In this document: positions 1 to 8,564 of the stretch, one piece after another | How the letters are laid out: every line of letters begins with the position of its first letter | Position numbering within the stretch: position 1 is the stretch's first letter | NCBI GenBank assembly: GCA_038040485.1 | Contig: JBBPIE010000001.1 | Location: forward strand, 386,607-450,606 | DNA: 64,000 nt | Direction: 5' to 3' | Source: Onstottus_B arcticum | GTDB lineage: Bacteria > Acidobacteriota > Blastocatellia > UBA7656 | The notes under the pieces: model-generated | The model's database searches: none | Told to the model about the DNA's origin: nothing | What the model saw: only the letters and a program-made list of their open reading frames with translations | Program-made: the position numbers and the translations under genes

Positions 1-2085
1 GTAGTTGGCGCCGGCAATGTTGTTCTGTTTGTGTCCGGCGAACACTTCGATCCCGGTGCGAAAGTGTTGGTCGAAGACACGCTGGTAACCACGACGTTCA
101 TCAATGCTCGCGAATTGCGCGCGACGGTCCCGGCGACTTTTACGTCCACAGTGGGAATTCGCACCTTGCGCGTTCGTAGCGGGGATGGCCAGCTTTCAAA
201 CATCCTAACCTTCGAAGTAGTCCAGCCCTTCACTCGCATCACTTCGATCTCGCCGACTGAGGTTGTGGCGGGAGCGCCGGGCTTCGTGTTGAGTGTGACG
301 GGCGCGAACTTCAAGGCCGGCGCGTCGGTATTGTTTGACCAGTCGCCGCTGGTTACCAAGTTCGTCTCGGCTTCGCAGTTGCAGGCCGATGTTCCCGCGG
401 CGTTGATTGCGAAGGTCGGACTTCGAGCGATCAGCGCTCAGAACTCCGACGGCGGCCCATCAAACGACGTGATCTTTCGAGTCAAGCCCGATGCGCCACT
501 GATAGCCGCGATCGACCCGAGTTCCGTGTTGGAAGGCAGCGGCGCCGTGACTGTCGCGATTACCGGCGACAAGTTCCAGCCGGGGGCTCGCGCGCGCGCG
601 TTTCGCGAGGGCAAAGGTTCCCTTCTGATCGACGCGAGTCGCATCGACGGCCAGCGGATCGAGGCCAAAGTGCCGGCGGATTTCCTTCAGACCGCGGGAA
701 GCGTCTTGCTTTCCATCGAGAATCCTGATTTCGGCGTTTCAAACACTGCGACGCTCAAAGTCCTGATCAAGGACCCGTTGGTGATAAACGAGTTTCTGGC
801 TGATCCGGCTGAGGGCGACGCCGGCGACGCGAACGGCGACGGCAATCGAAGCTCTTCACAGGACGAGTTTGTCGAGATCGTGAATCGAACCGGTGAGCCT
901 TTCGATATCTCAGGCTACAAGTTGTCGGACGCCGACGCTCTCCGGCACGTCTTTGCAGCCGGCACGGTGATCCCGCCGTTCGAAGCGGTAGTCGTGTTTG
1001 GAGGCGGCACGCCCAAAGGCGCGTTTGGCAACGCCGCGGACAACCAACTCGTGTTGAAAGCCTCGACCGGCGGGTTGTCGCTCAACAACGGCGGCGACAC
1101 GATCAGACTTGAAGACGCTCAAGGCCACGTCGTGCAAGAGATCAAGTTCAACGCGGCGCAGGGGGGTGCCGGCCAGTCGATTAATCGCGATCCCGATTTG
1201 GGTGGCGCGACTTTCTCGCTTCACGCGAACGTCGCAGACAGCGGCGCGAAACTCTTTTCTCCCGGCGCAAAGGTGAACGGCTCGCCGTTCACAACGAAGC
1301 CGAGAATCTCCGCGCTCAGCCCGGCAAGCGCGCAGGTTGGTTCGGCAGCGTTCACGCTGGTGATTACCGGAACGGACTTCTTGCCGGGGGCGGTTATCCT
1401 GTTCGGCGACAAAACGCTCGAAACCGTTTTCGCTTCGGGTTCTCAGCTTGAAGCGCAAGTGACCGCGGCGCTCGTGACGGAAGGCGGAGCGATCAACGTG
1501 CGCGTGCGAAACCCGAAGGGCGAGCTCTCTTCGATTGCGAAGTTCATCGTCGCCGACGACCCGCCTCGTGCGCTCAAGCTTACGCCGCAAAAGACCGGCA
1601 CAGGCGCGGAGAATCTGGTGGTCAGGATCGAGGGCGAACGTTTCCAGCGCGGAGCACAAGCTACAATCAAAGGCGAAGCGGTGGAAACACGGTTTGTTTC
1701 GAGCTCGATGCTCGAGATTGTCGCGCCAGACAAGTTCTTCAAAGTCGCTGCTGAGCTGGAGGTGCGCGTGACAAACGCCGACGGCAGTAAGTCGAATCCC
1801 CTGACTCTGTCGGTGGAGAACGGTCCGCTGATCACTCGTCTTTCGCGCAAAAAGGTCAAGGCTGGGAAGGGCGAGGCCCAGATCACGATCAGCGGTGTTG
1901 CGTTCAAATCCGACGTACTTCTGTTCGTCGGCGACACGCCCGTACCGACAACCTTTGTGAGCGATGCCTCGTTGACCGCTCGAATACCGGCGTCGATGAC
2001 TAACCAGCCTGGCAGCCTCAGTCTACAGGCTCGTCATGCGGACGGCGGACGATCAAACAAAGTGACGCTCAAGGTTGTCAATTGA
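1..2085 (+). CDS. IPT/TIG-repeat surface protein with lamin-tail domain (5' end outside window)
   Basis: The frame is open from base 1, so the N-terminus lies outside the window. What remains is about 694 codons. It shows a series of IPT/TIG-like immunoglobulin-fold repeats of about 85 residues, each with the pattern G..F..GA.V...G....T.F.....L.A.VPA followed by a strand ending in SN. Two to three repeats precede a lamin-tail domain (around 780-1290; VINEFLADP, then DEFVEIVNRT and ISGYKLSD), and three or more repeats follow it. An Asp/Gly-rich stretch inside the lamin-tail domain resembles a calcium-binding loop. There is no membrane segment in the visible part. Proteins of this build are usually secreted or surface-attached and act in adhesion or binding; the ligand cannot be told from sequence. 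Confidence is high for the fold and low for the role. Confidence 0.85.
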   Translation, partial: VVGAGNVVLFVSGEHFDPGAKVLVEDTLVTTTFINARELRATVPATFTSTVGIRTLRVRSGDGQLSNILTFEVVQPFTRITSISPTEVVAGAPGFVLSVTGANFKAGASVLFDQSPLVTKFVSASQLQADVPAALIAKVGLRAISAQNSDGGPSNDVIFRVKPDAPLIAAIDPSSVLEGSGAVTVAITGDKFQPGARARAFREGKGSLLIDASRIDGQRIEAKVPADFLQTAGSVLLSIENPDFGVSNTATLKVLIKDPLVINEFLADPAEGDAGDANGDGNRSSSQDEFVEIVNRTGEPFDISGYKLSDADALRHVFAAGTVIPPFEAVVVFGGGTPKGAFGNAADNQLVLKASTGGLSLNNGGDTIRLEDAQGHVVQEIKFNAAQGGAGQSINRDPDLGGATFSLHANVADSGAKLFSPGAKVNGSPFTTKPRISALSPASAQVGSAAFTLVITGTDFLPGAVILFGDKTLETVFASGSQLEAQVTAALVTEGGAINVRVRNPKGELSSIAKFIVADDPPRALKLTPQKTGTGAENLVVRIEGERFQRGAQATIKGEAVETRFVSSSMLEIVAPDKFFKVAAELEVRVTNADGSKSNPLTLSVENGPLITRLSRKKVKAGKGEAQITISGVAFKSDVLLFVGDTPVPTTFVSDASLTARIPASMTNQPGSLSLQARHADGGRSNKVTLKVVN

Positions 2086-2740
2086 GGATAGCGCGCGGCG
2101 GAGACCTTGCTCCCTTGGCATTTCTATGAAAGGGCGGCACAACTACCTGCTTGACACAAAAAACCGATTGGTATAGAGTCTCCGCGTTTCTTACGTTCCG
2201 GTTCATACCACTTGGAATTGTCGTCTTTTCGTACAAGCCCGTCTCAGGTATTCTGGGTCTCTTGACTAGGAAACATGTCGAGGCAGACTTCGCATTATGG
2301 AAGCTAATGCCTTTGCTTCATCGGTTTCCAAGAGAGCATGAGCCTGGCTCTTCTTTGAGTCTCAATTTCCAGGAATTAGATTTGCACTTTCGTGCGTTCA
2401 TGATACTAAAGGACGCGGAACCTGTTCGAAAGTAGGACGCCGCGGATATGAAGAGACGGGGAACGCGCGACGATGCGACTTAGAATTGAATGGATGTCGA
2501 CATTGGTAGGCCGCTAGGTCAAACGAGCGCTCCAGGCGTTTTCGGGGACGCGATTTGTCGCTCCCGAGTGCGGTTTGATTTGACGTGCCGAGGGGCAGGA
2601 GTGGCACGGAGGAAGTAATAGGGCTCCCAGTTCGCCAATCCGCGGGGTGAGTCCAACGCGTGCTTACCGAACGGCATCTCAAGACTCACGTCAGGGACAC
2701 GAGGGCGGTGTCTTGAATTCTCGGTTGAGGTGATAAACAT
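2086..2740. other. Gene-poor stretch between surface protein and toxin-antitoxin pair
   Basis: No convincing gene is seen in these 655 bases. One open frame of 94 codons (2151-2435) starts with TTG inside a promoter-like sequence, has no ribosome binding site and resembles nothing I know, so it was not called. Base composition falls compared with the gene on the left, which suggests the boundary of transferred DNA. Confidence 0.5.
2151..2179 (+). promoter_or_regulatory. Candidate sigma70-type promoter
   Basis: TTGACA at 2151-2156 is followed after 17 bases by TAGAGT (2174-2179), or after 15 bases by TATAGA (2172-2177). It lies about 560 bases upstream of the antitoxin gene, so the link to that gene is not certain. 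Confidence 0.35.
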
Positions 2741-3193
2741 ATGTACCCCCACGGTAGCCCGAACAACCATGCAAAGCTTAGGGTCGAACCTTTCTTTAGC
2801 GAAGACACAAACGACGCATTGCTATCTCAAGTGCAATGGTTCCAAGACCGGTTCGTCGTTAGTGACGACTTTTTTGTTGACATGTTGAACATCGAGAAAA
2901 CAACATTCGGCTCCTGGAAGTACAGTAGCGGGCTGCTTTCGAAAGACAAACAAAAGTTGCTCAGCGAGTTTTGGGAGATGCTGATGCATGTAATGTCATT
3001 CTATGACTATGACGTCGGGCTGGTACTTCTCGTGTTCCGGCAAGAAGGCGGCGCGCGGGAATCGGCTGTTTCACCGCTTTGTCCGCCGTGGGCGGGCACA
3101 TCCTTGAGGAACTACCTGGAGAAGACCGGGCCCCAGGCCATACGCGAAGCTAATCAATGGATACAGACCTTACGCTATGCGAATTGGTACTAA
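2741..3193 (+). CDS. MbcA/ParS/Xre-type antitoxin of a RES toxin
   Basis: A 150-aa protein whose parts match the antitoxins that accompany RES toxins. Residues about 35-85 fit the helix-turn-helix-like region (VSDDFFVDMLNIEKTTFGSW, then helices with FWEMLMHVM). Residues about 115-150 fit the C-terminal toxin-binding region (DUF2384-like), with G-T-S-L-R-N-Y-L at the start and a final helix ending YANWY. The start has a good Shine-Dalgarno sequence (GAGGTGAT, 2727-2734). The RES toxin follows 250 bases downstream on the same strand. In known pairs the antitoxin binds and blocks the toxin active site and represses the operon. The assignment is by motif pattern only. G+C is lower than in the flanking genes, which fits a mobile module. 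Confidence 0.7.
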   Translation: MYPHGSPNNHAKLRVEPFFSEDTNDALLSQVQWFQDRFVVSDDFFVDMLNIEKTTFGSWKYSSGLLSKDKQKLLSEFWEMLMHVMSFYDYDVGLVLLVFRQEGGARESAVSPLCPPWAGTSLRNYLEKTGPQAIREANQWIQTLRYANWY

Positions 3194-3396
3194 TGCCAAT
3201 ACAACCACCTTTTGGGTGTCTGACCAGCCGGCTTTGAGTCAGACTTCGGAGTTGGGCGGCAGTTTGAATTGATGAGCCAAAGAATCAGGGATCAGCTATA
3301 CCTTGTGTCTCGGCAAGTTAACCTCGGACCTTTCTTAGGCTATCGCGTCTGAGAACTTGCCACTCTCGAACCACTAATAAGCAGTCCATTAGGAAG

Positions 3397-3426
3397 TCGC
3401 GAAGTCGAACTAGCTAGGCTTCGCGA
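3397..3426 (+). promoter_or_regulatory. Inverted repeat just before the toxin ribosome binding site
   Basis: TCGCGAAG (3397-3404) and CTTCGCGA (3419-3426) form an 8-bp stem with a 14-base loop, six bases before the GGAGG at 3432-3436 of the RES gene. It could be an operator for the antitoxin or an RNA hairpin that limits toxin translation. The sequence does not decide between these. Confidence 0.4.
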
Positions 3427-3443
3427 AGTTCGGAGGAATACGA

Positions 3444-4151
3444 ATGACGGTAGCGCCGACGCTGACTACCCTGGTCGATTGCAGGCAAACATTCTATCGT
3501 ATTACTTCCCCTAGATTCCATACACCCCGAAAGGCTGATCATTTCAAAGTAGTTAATGGACAAGGCGCGATCAGAAGTCTGAGAGGTTCCCGATATAACC
3601 ATCCGGGCGCTTCCACGATCTATCTCACGGAGGACATGGAAACCTGCTTCGCGGAAAGAATCTTCTATCTCCATCGTCAAATCGTAAGAGGATTGGATGC
3701 GTCACACATTTCAAGCATCCTACCACCTTTTTCGCATCACCTTATTCTCTGGGAAATAAAGTTCGCAAAGTCCATAGGCAATGTTGTTGATCTACGTAAG
3801 GATTTTTCGCTGTTCTCGATCTTTCCGTCTATGATGACCAATCCCTCGCAGGACTATGAACACCTAAAGCAAAAACGTGCCGAGATACAGCACCGAGGGT
3901 ACGAAGGCCTTATTGCTCCCTCTAGTCGTTCCACCAAGCCAGGTAGTCTCGTGGTTTTGTTTAATGATCAAACTAAGAATATTAGGAGTATTGATCCCTT
4001 TGAACTGAAAGTTCGCCTTATCAACATGGACGGCAAGCCCTTTGCGAATCACACCACTGAACTATTGGATTTTGATGCGGCGGAAGTCAGACTGACCGGG
4101 CATGGAACCGGGGCTTACGATAACTGGACGAAGATTCAGTTCAACCACTAA
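3444..4151 (+). CDS. RES-domain toxin
   Basis: A 235-aa RES-domain protein. Characterised RES toxins, such as MbcT of Mycobacterium tuberculosis, degrade cellular NAD+ by an ADP-ribosyltransferase-like fold. The family residues are visible: Arg in FYRITSPRFH (Arg19), GSRYN (Arg50), Glu71 in ETCFAER, and Ser in GLIAPSSR, followed by the LVVLFND strand. The start ATG has GGAGG eight bases upstream. It is paired with the upstream MbcA-like gene as a type II toxin-antitoxin module. The last ~40 residues run beyond the core domain. All named key residues are present, so the toxin is probably active. NAD+ cleavage is inferred from the family. Confidence 0.85.
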   Translation: MTVAPTLTTLVDCRQTFYRITSPRFHTPRKADHFKVVNGQGAIRSLRGSRYNHPGASTIYLTEDMETCFAERIFYLHRQIVRGLDASHISSILPPFSHHLILWEIKFAKSIGNVVDLRKDFSLFSIFPSMMTNPSQDYEHLKQKRAEIQHRGYEGLIAPSSRSTKPGSLVVLFNDQTKNIRSIDPFELKVRLINMDGKPFANHTTELLDFDAAEVRLTGHGTGAYDNWTKIQFNH

Positions 4152-4294
4152 ACGCCCTGATCCAAAGAAGCTCTCTCCGGGTTGATCAGCCTCGGCTGCC
4201 GGCGAAGTTCCCGTTCCACTGCAATTCAGGGTAACGTAGCACCTGCGGCTCGGCATCCAGATCCACACTTAGGCTGAGAGACACGACAGCGCGA

Positions 4295-4303
4295 TGCTAG
4301 AAT
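4295..4303 (+). promoter_or_regulatory. Extended -10 promoter element TGCTAGAAT
   Basis: TGCTAGAAT reads as an extended -10 (TGn plus TAGAAT). The same 9-mer occurs at 14252 and 59718, each time shortly upstream of a gene, and the groES promoter also has TAGAAT. No good -35 is seen here. It overlaps an upstream in-frame ATG (4294), which argues that the lipoprotein starts downstream at 4354. Confidence 0.45.
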
Positions 4304-4353
4304 TCTTTTCGATGAAATCGTCCGTCTCTTCAATATCAAGCAGAGGAACTCGA

Positions 4354-5484
4354 ATGCTTAAACCGAATTTGCTTGTTGCCGCGCTCGTCGCGGCAACGGT
4401 GTTTGCTTCAGCGTGTTCTCCGCCTAAGGCCCCGGGCTCGTGGGCGGCTATTGATACCGGCACCGGGAATTCCTTCTACAGCGCCAACTTTGTCAGCGAG
4501 ACGGTCGGTTGGCTGAATGGACAGAGCGGCCGTAGCTACGAGCCGCCCGAGGGAAATGAGAACGCTAACAAGGACGCGAAGCCAAAGAAGCCGGGCGAGA
4601 AAATCGAAGACCCGCTCAAGGCGAATCAAGGATTCGAGGTCTTGCAGACCACCGACGCCGGCGCGAGCTGGAAGCCGATACCCGATCAGTTCAAAAACAA
4701 GATTCGGTCGGTGTGGTTTGTGGACCCGCAACTTGGTTGGGCGCTCACGATTGATCGAAACATCTTGCACTCGACTGATGGCGGAGCGACATGGTCGCTT
4801 CAACGAAAGGCCGGCACAGCGAAGCTGAAACAGCTGCTCAACAAACGGGAGCCGGTCATCGATCTGCCGGAAGCGGTCGAGGGTCTTCGCTTCATCGACG
4901 CCGAACACGGTTGGGCCTGGGGCGGAGGCCTGAAGAACGAATACGCCGAACAACCCGGCATACTATTGGTCACGATCGACGGCGGAGTCAACTGGAGCGA
5001 AGTTCCCTATCCTTTCGACCAAAACCTCTCGCAAGTTTTTTTTCTCGATAGCCGGCGTGCGTGGGCCAGCAGTTTCGGCGGCAGTTTCTACAAGACAACC
5101 GACGGTGGGCTCAATTGGACGAAGTTGCAAACCAAACTCCCGGAAGATGTCTTCAAATCGGTCTTTTTTACTGATGAGAACAACGGATGGGTAGTGGGCC
5201 GGAGCGGGCGGCTTGCTAAGACCACTGACGGTGGACGCACTTGGCGAAAGATCTACGAGATCAAAGATGAGTTCAAGATGAACGACATCTTTTTCACCGA
5301 TCGCAATCGCGGTTGGGCGGTCGGAGAAGAGGGCGCAATCCTCTTCACGCCGGATGCGGGCGAGTCGTGGATCGACGTAGGCGCGCCCGTGCCTGGACAG
5401 TTTTTGGACGTGGTTTTTATCGGCGAACGCACCGGTTTCGTAGTGGGCCTTGCGGGCGCGATCTTGAAATACGAGCCGCGCTGA
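4354..5484 (+). CDS. BNR/Ycf48-like repeat lipoprotein
   Basis: A 376-aa exported protein. The chosen ATG has AGAGGAA upstream and starts a clean lipoprotein signal: MLKPN, a hydrophobic run, then the lipobox ASAC with the Cys expected to be lipidated. The rest is a chain of BNR/Ycf48-type beta-propeller blades, each with a turn of the type TTDGG..W or TDAGASW followed by VFF.D...GW.VG. At least six blades can be counted. A charged, Lys/Glu-rich insert lies between the first two blades. Ycf48 helps assemble photosystem II in phototrophs, but many non-photosynthetic bacteria carry similar secreted propellers of unknown role, and nothing here suggests photosynthesis. Function unassigned. Confidence 0.8.
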   Translation: MLKPNLLVAALVAATVFASACSPPKAPGSWAAIDTGTGNSFYSANFVSETVGWLNGQSGRSYEPPEGNENANKDAKPKKPGEKIEDPLKANQGFEVLQTTDAGASWKPIPDQFKNKIRSVWFVDPQLGWALTIDRNILHSTDGGATWSLQRKAGTAKLKQLLNKREPVIDLPEAVEGLRFIDAEHGWAWGGGLKNEYAEQPGILLVTIDGGVNWSEVPYPFDQNLSQVFFLDSRRAWASSFGGSFYKTTDGGLNWTKLQTKLPEDVFKSVFFTDENNGWVVGRSGRLAKTTDGGRTWRKIYEIKDEFKMNDIFFTDRNRGWAVGEEGAILFTPDAGESWIDVGAPVPGQFLDVVFIGERTGFVVGLAGAILKYEPR

Positions 5485-5837
5485 GCGGCTTTGCTTCAAG
5501 GTTGATGGGCATCCTCGGGGCGGCGGCTGAGCACTAACCTTCCGGCGGCGAGGTTTTGAAACAGTGCAAGGCTTGCAAGCGCAGCGCATTCTTAAGTTGG
5601 TAGAGTTCCGTATTTAACAACAGTTGAACGCAGAGCGCAGTAATTTGGCGCAGCAATTAGGCCTGAAAGGTGAATAACCTTGACACCGGCAAGAGCGCCA
5701 AGGGAAAATGTGCACAGTCGTTTCGCACGTTCGAATTCGAGACGACGCAGGACAGGATGGGTAGAGGGTTTTAATCCCTCTTGTTACCCCTGAGCCCCGG
5801 TTGACGGACCAAGGCATCGGGCTGTTGGAGAGGGGAA
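5485..5837. other. Leader region before the first TonB gene
   Basis: No gene is seen. TTGACA at 5680-5685 with a weak -10 (GAAAAT, 5704-5709, 18-base spacer) may be the promoter of the TonB genes. A small hairpin AGAGGG / CCCTCT lies at 5763-5781. The ribosome binding site AGAGG is just before the start at 5838. Confidence 0.35.
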
Positions 5838-6839
5838 ATGCAAGAAAGAGCATTGTTCGAGGACGCGTTTCTTAGTCAGCCAACTCTGTTAAGGCGGCTG
5901 GTCGATGAGTTCGGCGAGGGATCGCGCGAGTTTTTTGCGAGTCCACGTGAGTATGTCGCCTCAGCATTCCAGGACAACACGCCTGGTGCGAAACGTCGCA
6001 AACAGCTTCTGCTTTTCGGCTTGGCGATCGGGTTCACCTCCTTCGCGGCCTTTATGGTTGCGATAATCCTGCTGCCAGTGCTGTTCGGGCGCTCGCAAGC
6101 GAACGGCCTCCCGGAAGATCTTGAAGTGCACATGATCAATCCAGACGACTTCAAGATGCAGGAGATCGAAATGCCCAAGGCCGACAAGAAGGCCGGAGGC
6201 GGAGGTGGCGGCGGACGCAAAACCCCAACCCCCGCTTCGAAAGGGCAGCTTCCAAAGTTTTCGCTTGCGCTGCCGCTGATCGCTCCGAGGCCGGAGCCAA
6301 CCCCGCGACCGCCTTCACTTCCCGTTATGGAAACCGTTCAAGTCGATCCTCGACTCGAGCCGAAGCGCGATGAGCTTGCGATGACTGGCTTGCCGACCGG
6401 AGTGCCCGGTCCGCCTTCCGCTGGTCCTGGGTCGGGCGGAGGAATGGGAGATGGCAAGGGCGGCGGAATGGGTCCAGGTGACGGAACAGGCGTCGGACCA
6501 GGCAGAGGTTTCAACACGGGCGGAGGCGATCCGCGGCTTGGCGGCGGCTCCCGAGCCCCGGCGACCAGCGTAGATCAGAAACCAATTCCGTTGAACCTTC
6601 CGCAGCCCCTGTATACCGAGGAAGCGCGAAAGAACAAAATTACCGGCACAGTAAGGGCGAGGGTGTTGATCGGCGCCGACGGCTTGGTGAAGCAGGTCAA
6701 AATAGAGCGCGGGCTGCCCGACGGACTTAACGAGCAGGCCATTCAGGCCGTATACAAGGTGCGGTTCCGGCCGGCGATGAAGGCCGGACAGCCCGTCGCG
6801 TGGTGGGTGCCGTTTGAGATCGATTTCAATCTAAGATAG
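5838..6839 (+). CDS. TonB-family energy transducer, copy 1
   Basis: A 333-aa inner-membrane protein that should pass proton-motive-force energy to outer-membrane receptors. It has an unusually long cytoplasmic N-terminus (about 1-55), one membrane helix (about 58-83), a Gly/Pro-rich periplasmic spacer (about 110-235) and a C-terminal TonB domain (about 250-333: PQPLYTEEARKNKITGTV, VLIGADGLVKQVKIERG, AIQAVYKVRFRPAMK). The Y-P-x-x-A type repeat of the TonB domain appears as LYTEEAR. A second protein of the same build lies downstream, with a strong hairpin between them. No exbB or exbD is in the window. The two Oar-type receptors at 52-59 kb are possible partners, by inference only. Confidence 0.85.
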   Translation: MQERALFEDAFLSQPTLLRRLVDEFGEGSREFFASPREYVASAFQDNTPGAKRRKQLLLFGLAIGFTSFAAFMVAIILLPVLFGRSQANGLPEDLEVHMINPDDFKMQEIEMPKADKKAGGGGGGGRKTPTPASKGQLPKFSLALPLIAPRPEPTPRPPSLPVMETVQVDPRLEPKRDELAMTGLPTGVPGPPSAGPGSGGGMGDGKGGGMGPGDGTGVGPGRGFNTGGGDPRLGGGSRAPATSVDQKPIPLNLPQPLYTEEARKNKITGTVRARVLIGADGLVKQVKIERGLPDGLNEQAIQAVYKVRFRPAMKAGQPVAWWVPFEIDFNLR

Positions 6840-6851
6840 TTGATTTGGCGC

Positions 6852-6890
6852 CGAGGGTCACGAACGTTGCGGTGTTGTTCGTGACCCTCG
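6852..6890. terminator. Strong hairpin between the two TonB genes
   Basis: CGAGGGTCACGAAC (6852-6865) and GTTCGTGACCCTCG (6877-6890) make a perfect 14-bp stem. There is no T-tract, so it may slow RNA polymerase, stabilise RNA, or terminate only weakly. Confidence 0.45.
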
Positions 6891-6934
6891 CGCACGTACG
6901 ATAACCCCTCCGCCCAGCTGGCCCACCTCCAAAG

Positions 6935-7972
6935 ATGGCTTCAGTAGCGACAATCGAGCCTCCAAAAACCTCCCATCTGGTGGAAGCACCTCCTTTTTCA
7001 TTGATCGAACCGAAGGGCCTGGCAGCCCGACTCGCCGAAGAGTTGATGCGCGCTGCAAGCGAGTTCGCGAGTGATCCCTCGGGTTTCCTCCGCAGCCTGG
7101 GGCCCGCGGACGCCAAAGACGCCAAGCGCCGCCGGCTGATCTACAGCGGGCTGGCGTTTGCGCTCGTCGCACACGTCGTGTTCGTGGCGATCGCCGCCAT
7201 CGCAGGCTGGCATCGAATCATGGAGCCGCCCAACGAAGCCCGACCCCAAATCACAATGCTGAACCCGAAGCTGCTCGTCGAGCCGGACACCCCATCGGAA
7301 AAACCGCTCGGGAAGAAAGACGGAGGTGGCGGCGGAGGCGGTCAGGAGAACCCGCTGCCGGCATCGAAGGGCCACTTGCCCCAGTCTATTCCTCAGTCGG
7401 CAGTGGTGGACATGAGGCCTTCTGAGATCCCGGAACCGACGCTTGCAGTGGCGCCAACTATCCAGGGTCTTGAAGGCCCGCCTCCTCCTCCCGGTCAGAT
7501 CGGGGACCAGAACGGTAAGACCGCGGACCCCTCTGGAGGCCCAGGCTCGGGAGGAGGAATCGGTAACAACAAAGGACCAGGAGTAGGGAACGGGAGCGGT
7601 CCCGGCGGGGGTCCAGGCGGTAAGGGCGGAAGAGGTGGCGGTAAGCCTGGCTCTCCTGACGGAAGCGGGATTGCCGAGGTAAACTTTTCGGACTTGGCTT
7701 CAGTCCAGAACTACACGCCATTCAAATGGTTGCGCCGGCCTAATCCAGTCGTCACTCCGGAAGCTCAAGAGAGCAAGGTCAGCGGCTACGTGCTATTGCG
7801 GGCGACCTTTTATGCAGACGGGACGATCAGCGATATCGAGGTTGTGACGCCGGTCGAGTACATGACCGAATCTGCCATCGACTCGCTGACGCGATCAAAG
7901 TTTCAGCCCGCTACCGTGAACGGAAGGCCAGTCACTGTTCGAAGAGTCCTGGTCCAGGTAAAAATTCACTAA
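6935..7972 (+). CDS. TonB-family energy transducer, copy 2
   Basis: A 345-aa paralogue in architecture of the gene upstream. It has a cytoplasmic N-terminus of about 68 residues with the same kind of amphipathic segment, one membrane helix (about 70-90), a long Gly/Pro-rich spacer with the phrase PASKGHLPQS that mirrors PASKGQLPKF of copy 1, and a TonB C-terminal domain (about 255-345) with LRRPNPVVTPEAQESKVSGY, ATFYADGTISDIEVV and SKFQPATVNG. The shared phrases point to an old duplication. Two transducers side by side may serve different receptors. Both could equally be involved in gliding or secretion rather than uptake, as in some other phyla. Confidence 0.83.
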   Translation: MASVATIEPPKTSHLVEAPPFSLIEPKGLAARLAEELMRAASEFASDPSGFLRSLGPADAKDAKRRRLIYSGLAFALVAHVVFVAIAAIAGWHRIMEPPNEARPQITMLNPKLLVEPDTPSEKPLGKKDGGGGGGGQENPLPASKGHLPQSIPQSAVVDMRPSEIPEPTLAVAPTIQGLEGPPPPPGQIGDQNGKTADPSGGPGSGGGIGNNKGPGVGNGSGPGGGPGGKGGRGGGKPGSPDGSGIAEVNFSDLASVQNYTPFKWLRRPNPVVTPEAQESKVSGYVLLRATFYADGTISDIEVVTPVEYMTESAIDSLTRSKFQPATVNGRPVTVRRVLVQVKIH

Positions 7973-8024
7973 TACAATGCGGGGCGGCCGTCGAAGCGTC
8001 GGAGCCGCATGGAAGTCCTGACTC

Positions 8025-8387
8025 TCACTGTTCAAACAGCGCACGCGCTTCGGGCAACGCCTCCTGAAGGCGATGGACCGCGAGCGCGATGTTTGCTTGA
8101 GGACTCATCTCGATCAAAAGGTAATAGCCTGGGCTCACCTCCTGAACCACAAAGCTCGCTCCGTCATAACTGATCGCAAGATGACCAGTCTCCCCCAGAT
8201 TCAGCCGCGCGGCCGCGGTGCGGAATGACTGAAGCACGTTCACAAGGTACGCGCATCGGAGCCGCAGCCGTTCGGCGCCGGTCGGGGAATACCACTGCAC
8301 GGCTTCCCCGTCGGCTTCGAGGATGAGTGCACCAGTCGCGCCATCAACACTCGAAACGAGTTGCATAAGCAGGTTCGTGAACGGCAA
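8025..8387 (-). CDS. Roadblock/LC7 domain protein
   Basis: A 120-aa protein with the MglB/roadblock fold. It starts with a helix and the typical VDGATGALILEADGEAV beta-hairpin. The middle has GHLAISYDGASFVVQEVSPGYYLLIEM, and the last helix is RLQEALPEARALF. Roadblock proteins dimerise and act as partners or GTPase-activating proteins for small Ras-like GTPases in polarity and motility. No small GTPase gene is next to it here. The best start is TTG at 8387, with GGAGAT upstream on the minus strand; ATG at 8366 is the alternative. It is transcribed away from the TonB genes. Confidence 0.75.
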   Translation of the reverse strand: MPFTNLLMQLVSSVDGATGALILEADGEAVQWYSPTGAERLRLRCAYLVNVLQSFRTAAARLNLGETGHLAISYDGASFVVQEVSPGYYLLIEMSPQANIALAVHRLQEALPEARALFEQ

Positions 8388-8564
8388 TGGGATCTCCGGC
8401 TATTGTCATGCGCTCGATCTTCAGGCGCGATTATAGGTGACGATGCGCCGCGGCGCCACAACGACGCGATATCCACAACCGTCTGAGAGATCACTATTTT
8501 TCCGACTTTCCAAGGGCCTGTTCAGTCTATACTTGCGGGCGATGGGGGTTGATCTCTTGTATAG

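Noticed and set aside
2151..2435. Open frame of 94 codons starting with TTG after the surface-protein gene
   Set aside because: No ribosome binding site, the start lies inside a TTGACA promoter-like sequence, and the product has no recognisable feature.
4354..5484. Photosystem II assembly factor as a functional name for the BNR lipoprotein
   Set aside because: The blade pattern resembles Ycf48, but there is no sign of photosynthesis in the window and many non-phototrophs carry such propellers.
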